NCBI GenBank assembly: GCA_002453165.1 | Contig: DKGH01000167.1 | Location: 9,633 to 30,878, forward strand | Direction of reading: 5' to 3' | Origin: Verrucomicrobia bacterium UBA6775 | GTDB taxonomy: Bacteria; Verrucomicrobiota; Verrucomicrobiia; Limisphaerales; UBA1096 | DNA: 21,246 nucleotides | In this document: positions 12,979 to 19,269 of the stretch, one piece after another | Position numbering within the stretch: the first letter of the stretch is position 1 | Layout of the letters: each line of letters opens with the position of its first letter | Translations under genes and position numbers: made by a program | The notes under the pieces: model-generated | Databases searched by the model: none | What the model was told of the DNA's origin: nothing | The model's input: the letters and a program-made list of their open reading frames with translations, nothing else

Positions 12979-15177
12979 TCACGACCGGGGAATCCGGTTC
13001 AGGGTGTAGTGGAATAGGATGTGCCAGAGTTCGTTCCCCTCGTTGTCGACGATGTCATAGCACTTAAATTCCGTTACGTGCTCTTCTTTTAACCCGTCCA
13101 CGACCAGACGCACGGATTTTCGATCCGATGAAAGGGTCGCGCTCTTGACGTGCAGACCGGTTTGGCTGTTTTTTTTGCCTTGAAAATTGTAACGGGGCGA
13201 GCCGTATCCTGGCTGGTAGGCGTAGCGAAACTGGGAAACATCGAAGTTGTCCGGATTTGCTGCAGACGGTTTTGCCGGCTTGGTGAACGTTAGTAGAAAA
13301 CCGTCCGGCTTGGCCTCCACCTTCGCGACGGAAAAGGGTGTATTTCCGTCGAAAGAAACCCGCTCGAGCGAGGCTGGATCCGGGGCAATACACGCCCAAG
13401 TACGCTGCAGTCCACCGACGTATAGATTGCCATCCGGGCCAAAACTGAGTCGATTGACTCCGGACCGGAATCCCCTGAGAAACGGAAAAACCACACCCTG
13501 ATATTCGCCATCCACCTTTTCAAGAAACACCCGTGTGAGCAGCGCGTTTTGGAAATCGCCCACAATCAGCTGCTCCTTGTAAGGCCCGAATTTGTCATTG
13601 GTGATTTCGGCCATGCCGGAGACGGACTTGGCCAGCGTGTAGGGGAACCACACTGCGGGGGGCGTGAAATTGTCTCTGCCCTTGTAAAGCTTCTGAGGAT
13701 CCGGTGTGGCAGAGGGGCGTCCGAAATACTGTCCGGGCCGGAGGTGGTTGAGTTCGCAGACGGCCGTCCAGTGCCCCTGATTGTCGGTGACGAAAATGTC
13801 CCGGTTTTGCCCGAATGTGCCGATACCGTTTGGCTCACGAAAGCCGGAACCGATCCCGGTCATCGTGCCTCCGACTCCCTGACGAATTCCCCATCCCATG
13901 AACTTCATATCCCAACGGCCACTGTGCCCGGCATTGGCCAGTACAAATCGGTTGTTCCTGTCGGCAACCGGTCCGTAGGAGAAGGCGTTGTAGTGTCCGG
14001 AGTAACCCCAGTCGGCACTCACCCGCCGAAGTGCAACTGATCCCTTTTCATCATCAAAACTTATTTCGGTTAGCTCCGGTTTTTGTGAAACGTACAGTTT
14101 GCCATCGCGAACGAGCAGCCCCATCGGCTCGTTCAAGCCGGACAACAGTCTTCGCACCCTGACGTCATCACCGCTGGTCACGCCCGATAGGAGAAACACA
14201 TCGCCGGGCCAGGTGCAGACGGCCAGTCGACCGTCCTCCAGCCAGTCCATCCCGGTGACCAACAGTTCCCAATCCTTGTCCAGGCGGAGGCTTTCGACAA
14301 AGTAGTGAGGGGGCTTTTTGCCGGGCCTAGGCCCGAACTGAGTCGTGCCGATGTTTCCAAGCTGGAGCCGCTTTTCATTTTCCACGTCAGGGATGTTCAA
14401 AGCCGGGAAGCTGTTCATCACTTGGAATGTCACCGGCTTGTCGTGCGACGGAATATGAACCCAATGCAGGTTGGCTTCCGTGTTGGTCGTGCTTTTGTCA
14501 AAGGTCGACTCCGCCCCGGCCTCCGTGATGTTCAGTTCCGTGTAATCTAGTTGGGAAAGGATCATGCGGGAGGAAATGGATTGGTCTTCCGTGTTGAGTC
14601 GAAAATCGTGATCGCTTCCGACGGGAAATCGGTTGGCCAAAAACCAGAGAGACCGATTGCAGGGGGAGAGGTTAATCGTTCTTGTAAATCCGTCGGCTGT
14701 TGCCTCCAGCGTTATCGAGACCTCCACCGGCGGATGGTCATTTTGCAAAAGTTCGTACCGCAACGTGACGGTGTTTCCCTCGGTGGATGTACTGAGGAAG
14801 CGCCCCTCAATGCCCGGTGAGGTGGTATCGAATTTGGGCTCCGGCTTGGCCAGGCGCCACGGAAGAGACGGCGGGTTTTCGAGCAGCAATTTCCCGTTCG
14901 GCTGTGAGATGAATGGGCGTTTCGCGTGGGCATACTGTGGGCCGTAAAGATCCAGCTTGCCACGCCAAACCGTGTGCGGCCGAAGGTTTTCGGTATCGAA
15001 AGCGAATTGAATATCGCCAAGCGGGATGACGACCGTCCGCGTTGCCTTGGGCATTGGGGCATGACGAAACAACTGCCCGGGTGGATCATTGGCGGGCGTG
15101 ACCTTCTTCGCTTGGCCAAGCGCTTGGCTGTAGACAGCGAATATTCCAATCAGAACGTAGATGAGTTTGGTCAACAT
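12979..15177 (-). CDS. Secreted sugar-dehydrogenase-like beta-propeller protein (PVC type)
   Basis: 732 aa from ATG 15177-15175. The open frame extends further upstream, but that would run into tRNA-His; this ATG gives a clean signal peptide (MLTKLIYVLIGIFAVYSQ) ending ALGQA at residue 23, encoded by an exact palindrome copy. Residues ~25-300 form a beta-rich N-terminal domain recalling DUF6797-like regions (FAFDTENLRP). From ~310 to ~600 there is a glucose/sorbosone-dehydrogenase-like propeller: LVTGMDWLEDGRLAVCTWPG, LNEPMGLLVRDGKLYVSQ, FVTDNQGHW, GVNRLSFGPDGNLYVGG. The end (LWHILFHYTLNRIP) resembles the C-terminus of planctomycete/verrucomicrobial propeller proteins often fused to cytochrome c. 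No CXXCH motif is present here, so any electron acceptor would be separate. It probably acts in the periplasm on sugars or sugar polymers. The fold call is good; the enzymatic role and any PQQ use are inference. Confidence 0.8.
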   Translation of the reverse strand: MLTKLIYVLIGIFAVYSQALGQAKKVTPANDPPGQLFRHAPMPKATRTVVIPLGDIQFAFDTENLRPHTVWRGKLDLYGPQYAHAKRPFISQPNGKLLLENPPSLPWRLAKPEPKFDTTSPGIEGRFLSTSTEGNTVTLRYELLQNDHPPVEVSITLEATADGFTRTINLSPCNRSLWFLANRFPVGSDHDFRLNTEDQSISSRMILSQLDYTELNITEAGAESTFDKSTTNTEANLHWVHIPSHDKPVTFQVMNSFPALNIPDVENEKRLQLGNIGTTQFGPRPGKKPPHYFVESLRLDKDWELLVTGMDWLEDGRLAVCTWPGDVFLLSGVTSGDDVRVRRLLSGLNEPMGLLVRDGKLYVSQKPELTEISFDDEKGSVALRRVSADWGYSGHYNAFSYGPVADRNNRFVLANAGHSGRWDMKFMGWGIRQGVGGTMTGIGSGFREPNGIGTFGQNRDIFVTDNQGHWTAVCELNHLRPGQYFGRPSATPDPQKLYKGRDNFTPPAVWFPYTLAKSVSGMAEITNDKFGPYKEQLIVGDFQNALLTRVFLEKVDGEYQGVVFPFLRGFRSGVNRLSFGPDGNLYVGGLQRTWACIAPDPASLERVSFDGNTPFSVAKVEAKPDGFLLTFTKPAKPSAANPDNFDVSQFRYAYQPGYGSPRYNFQGKKNSQTGLHVKSATLSSDRKSVRLVVDGLKEEHVTEFKCYDIVDNEGNELWHILFHYTLNRIPRS
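15109..15127. repeat. Exact palindrome plus partial tandem copy at signal-peptide end of the propeller protein
   Basis: CGCTTGGCCAAGCG (15109-15122) continues as CGCTTGG (15121-15127). On the minus strand it encodes the LGQA (residues 20-23) of the cleavage site. Confidence 0.9.
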
Positions 15178-15246
15178 CGTGTGGCTGCACACACGTTGCC
15201 CAAAAAATGGACTTAGTTCAATTGAATCGGAAGGGAAGGGGGAAAG

Positions 15247-15322
15247 TGGGGTGACCGACGGGACTCGAACCCGCAACAACCAGAATCACAATCTGGGGCT
15301 CTACCATTGAACTACGGCCACC
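15247..15322 (-). tRNA. trnH: tRNA-His (anticodon GTG)
   Basis: A full cloverleaf is visible on the minus strand: acceptor GTGGCCG/CGGTCAC (one G-U pair), D stem GTTC/GAGC, anticodon stem CCAGA/TCTGG with loop TTGTGAT (anticodon GTG at 15289-15287), and T arm GCGGG-TTCGAGT-CCCGT. The discriminator is C73 (15250), and an extra G at position -1 (15322) can face it, the hallmark of tRNA-His. CCA is encoded (15249-15247). The gene lies 69 bases upstream of the propeller gene on the same strand, with no clear terminator between them. Confidence 0.95.
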
Positions 15323-15337
15323 ACCAAGGGGGCGGGG

Positions 15338-15367
15338 AACCTACCGCAACGCATTCGAGCCGGTCAA
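15338..15367 (-). promoter_or_regulatory. Candidate promoter of tRNA-His
   Basis: On the minus strand TTGACC (15367-15362, five of six to TTGACA) is followed after 18 bases by TAGGTT (15343-15338, a weak -10). Transcription would start about 10 bases before the mature tRNA. Placement is good and the -10 is weak. Confidence 0.45.
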
Positions 15368-15410
15368 GTGTCGCCTGATATTTTGCCCGTTTTTTTGCCC
15401 GGAATCGTGG

Positions 15411-15439
15411 TTGCCTGCGCCTGGGGATTGGCATAGGTT
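15411..15439 (+). promoter_or_regulatory. Candidate promoter of the DUF1549-DUF1501-PPC operon
   Basis: TTGCCT (15411-15416) and TAGGTT (15434-15439) are 17 bases apart. The -10 hexamer is the same as in the candidate tRNA-His promoter facing the other way. The start would fall near 15446, just before GTG 15454 and about 40 bases before the alternative TTG 15487. Confidence 0.35.
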
Positions 15440-15453
15440 TCGCGGAACTCGGA

Positions 15454-17925
15454 GTGTTTGCCTTTTTTTTAAACCAAGGTGCGACTTTGAGGCGGCTCGG
15501 GCTGCTGCTGCTTGGGCTGTCGCTTGGCCAAGCGAACGGGTGGGCCGCCGCTGATACCATCGGGGTGTTTCCTGCCGAGATTCAGTTGCCTGTGAATGAC
15601 CAGCAAAGGTTGCTGGTGCACCAACGCCTGGCCGGAGGAATGGTTCGCGATCTATCCCGCGAGGCTTCTTTTTCATCCGACAATCCGACAGTCATCACTG
15701 TCGAGGACGGCATATTACGGGCAGCCAGTGAGGGCTTGGCCAAGGTTAGGGTGGAGGTCGGTGCGCGGGTGTTGAACGTGGATGTGGCGGTGGTGCCGGC
15801 TGCGAGGGACGCCCGGTTAAGTTTTGTCGGGGACGTGCTGCCGGTGTTGGCCAAGGCCGGCTGTGCGGGCGGGAGTTGTCATGCCAAACCGCAGGGGCAG
15901 AACGGTTTTTCACTATCGGTATTCTCGTTCGACCCGAAATCGGATTACCGAGAGGTGGTCAAGGATCAGCGTGGGCGCCGGGTTTTTCCGGCGTTGCCTT
16001 CGGAGAGCCTGCTGCTCAAGAAGCCGACCCTCGCGGTGGAGCATGAGGGTGGCAAACGGCTGGAAGTCGGTTCACCGTTTTACCGGATCATTCACGACTG
16101 GATCGCAGAGGGGATGCTGTATCAGCGCCCGGATGAAACCAAGCTGGTCGGCATCGAGGTCTTTCCCGATGAATGGAGCTACGAAAAGGAGGCGCGGCAG
16201 CAACTGGTTGTGACGGCTCGCTACGAGAACGGTCTGCGCCGCGATGTTACACACCTGGCGGATTTTGCCTCGAATGAAAAGGAGTTGGCTGAGGTGGGAG
16301 AGCATGGGCTGGTTCAAGTGGGTTCGCTGAACGGCGAGGGGGTGGTTGTGGTGCGTTACATGGGCGAGGTCGCTCTGACGCGAATCACCGTGCCGACAAG
16401 CCGCCAGTTCGGGGATGCCGTTTATGCTGGTCTGCCGGTGAGCAATTTCATCGATGAAAAAGCGCACGGTCGTTTTCAAAAACTGGGCATTCTGCCGAGC
16501 GATCTTTGCTCGGATTCGGAGTTTATTCGCCGGGCGTTCATCGATGTGTTGGGAGTATTGCCGGAGCCGGCCGAGGTGCGGCGTTTTCTGGCTGATGAAG
16601 ATGCCGCCAAGCGCGACCGGTTGATCGAACGCCTGCTCGACGATCCCCGATACGCCGATACGTGGGCCAATCGTTGGGGCGATTTGTTCCGGCCCAACAT
16701 CGCGCGGGTCGGTTTAAAGAGCGCGTACACGATCGACAACTGGATTCGCGAGTGTTTCGCGGAAAACAAACCATACGACCGGATGGTTCGCGAGATACTG
16801 ACGGCCAAGGGCAGCACGCACCGTGTGGGTCCAGCCGTGATCTATCGTACGCGCCGTGAACCGGCCACGCTCACGACGTTGTTCAGTCAGGTGTTCCTTG
16901 GCGTGCGCCTTGAGTGCGCGCGGTGTCATCATCATCCAAACGAAAAATGGAGCCAGACCGACTTTTACCAGTTCGCGGCATTCTTCGCTGAGATGAAGCG
17001 CAAGGGCACTGGCATCTCGCCGCCGATATCGGCCGGCACGGAATATTTTTACCACGCACCGGGCGGGACCGTGAACCATCCGGTGAGCAATGCGGTGATG
17101 AAAGCGACGCCGCTTGGCGGTGGGCAACTGGAAACACCGACCGGGGTAGACCCCCGATCGACTTTGGCCGACTGGATGTTGACTCCGGAGAATCCATACT
17201 TTGCTAAGGCGATGGCGAATCGCGTTTGGGGCCAATTTTTCGGGCGAGGCATCGTGCATCCGGTGGACGATTTTCGCGCGTCCAACCCTCCGTCCAACCC
17301 GGAGATGCTCGAGGCTTTGGCGGACGATTTCGCAGCGCACAAGTTCGATCTCAAACATCTCATGCGCCGGATCATGCAATCCCGGCTGTATCAGCTTAGC
17401 TCCGTCCCCAACGAGACCAACGTGCAGGACATACAGAATTTCTCCCGCTTTTATCGCCGCCGACTGGGCGCAGAAAATCTGGAGGACATCGTCAACCAGA
17501 TAACTGGTGTGACCAGCGAATACTCCAATCTGCGCTTGGACGCGCGCAAGGTTGAACTGTGGACGACCATCATGAGTTCGCCGATGCTCGAGTCGTTCGG
17601 TCTGCCCAACTCCAGCGAAAACTGTCCCTGCGAAAGGGACAACCGCCCGAGCATGGTGCAGGCGCTGCACCTGATGAACTCGGACAAACTGCAAACGCAG
17701 TTGGCTGACAAACAGGGCCGGGCGGCTGCGCTTGGCCAAGCGGACCGGTCAGCGGGCGAGATTGTTGATGAGGTTTACCTGTGGATATACAGTCGTTGGC
17801 CAAGCGCAGGCGAGAGGGCCATCGCCGTTGAGGCCATTGAGACGGCAGAGGCCAAGCGCCAGCAGGCTGTCGAGGATTTGATGTGGGCCTTGATCAACTC
17901 GGCTGAATTTGTCTTTAATCACTGA
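15454..17925 (+). CDS. Secreted DUF1549/DUF1553 protein with Big2-like domains and two heme-c-like motifs
   Basis: 823 aa from GTG 15454; TTG 15487 is an equally good start because AAGG (15476-15479) lies 7 bases before it and it gives a short classical signal peptide (LRRLGLLLLGLSLGQA). Domains: Big2-like Ig fold (~34-117), cytochrome-like segment with CAGGSCH (Cys137-His143, a CX4CH variant) and LPSESLLLKKP, a second Big2-like domain (~232-313), DUF1549 (~330-520) with canonical CARCH (Cys488-His492) followed by HHPNEKWSQTDFY, and DUF1553 (~570-815; RVWGQFFGRGIVHPVDDF, SRLYQLSS, RPSMVQALHLMN). This family is strongly expanded in planctomycetes and verrucomicrobia, typically next to DUF1501 genes, and is suspected to act in periplasmic polymer breakdown or electron transfer; the activity is not established. 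The gene is 6 bases upstream of the DUF1501 gene. Residues LGQA and WPS near 760-785 come from palindrome copies. Confidence 0.92.
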   Translation: MFAFFLNQGATLRRLGLLLLGLSLGQANGWAAADTIGVFPAEIQLPVNDQQRLLVHQRLAGGMVRDLSREASFSSDNPTVITVEDGILRAASEGLAKVRVEVGARVLNVDVAVVPAARDARLSFVGDVLPVLAKAGCAGGSCHAKPQGQNGFSLSVFSFDPKSDYREVVKDQRGRRVFPALPSESLLLKKPTLAVEHEGGKRLEVGSPFYRIIHDWIAEGMLYQRPDETKLVGIEVFPDEWSYEKEARQQLVVTARYENGLRRDVTHLADFASNEKELAEVGEHGLVQVGSLNGEGVVVVRYMGEVALTRITVPTSRQFGDAVYAGLPVSNFIDEKAHGRFQKLGILPSDLCSDSEFIRRAFIDVLGVLPEPAEVRRFLADEDAAKRDRLIERLLDDPRYADTWANRWGDLFRPNIARVGLKSAYTIDNWIRECFAENKPYDRMVREILTAKGSTHRVGPAVIYRTRREPATLTTLFSQVFLGVRLECARCHHHPNEKWSQTDFYQFAAFFAEMKRKGTGISPPISAGTEYFYHAPGGTVNHPVSNAVMKATPLGGGQLETPTGVDPRSTLADWMLTPENPYFAKAMANRVWGQFFGRGIVHPVDDFRASNPPSNPEMLEALADDFAAHKFDLKHLMRRIMQSRLYQLSSVPNETNVQDIQNFSRFYRRRLGAENLEDIVNQITGVTSEYSNLRLDARKVELWTTIMSSPMLESFGLPNSSENCPCERDNRPSMVQALHLMNSDKLQTQLADKQGRAAALGQADRSAGEIVDEVYLWIYSRWPSAGERAIAVEAIETAEAKRQQAVEDLMWALINSAEFVFNH
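15521..15534. repeat. Exact palindrome copy at signal-peptide end of the DUF1549/1553 protein
   Basis: Read as LGQA in LSLGQANG; cleavage could be here or a few residues later at GWA. Confidence 0.9.
17729..17742. repeat. Exact palindrome copy near the end of the DUF1549/1553 gene
   Basis: Read as LGQA in AALGQADR. A 13-base copy, CGTTGGCCAAGCG at 17794-17806, follows 65 bases on and is read in another frame as RWPSA. Confidence 0.9.
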
Positions 17926-17931
17926 AACGGC

Positions 17932-19269
17932 ATGAATGCACTGAATCGAAATTGTGCAGGGATCGCGAGAAGGGACTTCATCCAGCTTGGCGTAGGAGGG
18001 GTGCTTGGACTGGGGATGAGTGATCTCGTCCAGTTGAGGGCCAGCGCGGCTGCGGCCGCCGGCAAGCCAAGTGCCGATCGCGTTAACTGCATCCTCGTCT
18101 GGCTGGACGGTGGTCCGACTCATTACGAGACGTTCGATCCCAAGCCGGACGCACCGTCCGATGTGCGGGGTGAGTTCGATCCCATTCCTACCCCGGTGCC
18201 GGGCGTGCAGTTTTGTCAGACCGTGCCGAAGCTGGCCAAGACGCTCGACAAGATGGCTATCATACGATCGATCTGCCACAAGGATCCAAACCACGGCGGG
18301 GGCAACCACTACATGATGACCGGCGCGCCGACTCCGGTTCCGGTGAACTGTGGTTCGTCGGTTTCATTTCATCCGTCTTTTGGCTCGGTGGTCTCGCACC
18401 TCCGGGGCGTGCAGGACGGATTGCCTGCATACGCGAGTCTGCCTCGGAAATCCCGCTCGGCAGGTCCCCATTTTTTGGGAGGCCAACACGCGCCGTTTGT
18501 CATCGACGGGGATCCAAACCGAAAAGGCTACCGGGTTCGCGATGTAGTTCTGCCCAGGGCCATCAGCGAGGGCAGGGCAAACACTCGCCTCAAACTCCGC
18601 AAGTCGCTCGACCGCATGCTGCGCATCGCCGATGCCGCCGCCGCCGACCCGGCTGTGGATTTTGACAGCTTTTACCAGCAGGGCATCGACCTGATTTCCT
18701 CACAGGAGGCACAGGCCGCGTTTGACATCGAGAAAGAGCCGGAAGCAGTGCGCGAACGATACGGCCGCAACGATTTCGGGCAACGGCTGTTGCTCGCGCG
18801 CCGGTTGACTGAGGTGGGTGTCTCATTTGTCACTGTTTACAACGGGGGATGGGATCATCACACGAAAATCTTTCAGGACGGCTTCAAGAAAAAGATCAAC
18901 ACCGTCGACGTTGGCATGGCTGCGCTCATCAATGATCTGCACGATCGTGGTCAACTCGACAACACGCTGGTTCTGTTGCTCGGTGAGTTTGGGCGTACTC
19001 CAAAAATTAACAAGGATGTGGGCCGCGACCATTGGCCACACGCGATGTCGGTGCTGGTTGCCGGGGGAGGTGTGCCGCCGGCACAGGTGATTGGCGCTAC
19101 GGACGTGAAGGGCTATTACGCTTCGGACAACATCTATTCGCCTGAGGATTTCGCCTGTTCCCTCTACAGGAAAATGGGAATCGATCCGCACATGATTTTA
19201 CACACCAACACCGGTCGCCCCTTGCCCATCGTGAACGGCGGATCACCAATCAAGGAGTTGTTCGCGTGA
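17932..19269 (+). CDS. DUF1501 protein, Tat-type signal, alkaline phosphatase/sulfatase-like fold
   Basis: 445 aa from ATG 17932. The N-terminus has a twin-arginine motif ARRDFIQLGVGGVLGLG, as usual for DUF1501 proteins, so export in a folded state is likely. Recognisable family stretches are ILVWLDGGPTHYETFDPK (~54-71), IRSICHKDPNHGGGNHYMMTG, GGWDHHTKIF (~304-313), GEFGRTPKINKDVGRDHWP (~350-368) and the C-terminal RPLPIVNGGSPIKELFA. The conserved Asp/His residues fit a metal-dependent hydrolase related to sulfatases and alkaline phosphatases, but no substrate is established. It is the middle gene of the operon: 6 bases after the DUF1549/1553 gene, and its stop TGA overlaps the GTG of the PPC gene. 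No good Shine-Dalgarno precedes ATG 17932. It is normal in length for the family. Confidence 0.93.
   Translation: MNALNRNCAGIARRDFIQLGVGGVLGLGMSDLVQLRASAAAAAGKPSADRVNCILVWLDGGPTHYETFDPKPDAPSDVRGEFDPIPTPVPGVQFCQTVPKLAKTLDKMAIIRSICHKDPNHGGGNHYMMTGAPTPVPVNCGSSVSFHPSFGSVVSHLRGVQDGLPAYASLPRKSRSAGPHFLGGQHAPFVIDGDPNRKGYRVRDVVLPRAISEGRANTRLKLRKSLDRMLRIADAAAADPAVDFDSFYQQGIDLISSQEAQAAFDIEKEPEAVRERYGRNDFGQRLLLARRLTEVGVSFVTVYNGGWDHHTKIFQDGFKKKINTVDVGMAALINDLHDRGQLDNTLVLLLGEFGRTPKINKDVGRDHWPHAMSVLVAGGGVPPAQVIGATDVKGYYASDNIYSPEDFACSLYRKMGIDPHMILHTNTGRPLPIVNGGSPIKELFA
19252..19257 (+). promoter_or_regulatory. Shine-Dalgarno site fixing the GTG start of the PPC gene
   Basis: AAGGAG lies 8 bases before GTG 19266, inside the last codons (Lys-Glu) of the DUF1501 gene. 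This is the clearest ribosome-binding site in the window and, with the GTGA stop-start overlap, supports translational coupling. Confidence 0.8.

Noticed and set aside
15217..15226. Palindrome TTCAATTGAA between tRNA-His and the propeller gene
   Set aside because: Single short AT-rich palindrome with no second copy and no T run; not enough to call an operator or terminator.
15178..15279. Upstream extension of the propeller frame to 15279
   Set aside because: It would overlap tRNA-His, and the signal peptide starts at ATG 15177.
193..15534. LGQA as a lipobox or sorting motif
   Set aside because: No cysteine follows at the +1 position, and the shared nucleotides in other frames show that the conservation is at DNA level.
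16714..17739. Minus-strand open frame of 341 aa
   Set aside because: Antisense to well-conserved DUF1549/DUF1553 sequence; no domain recognised.
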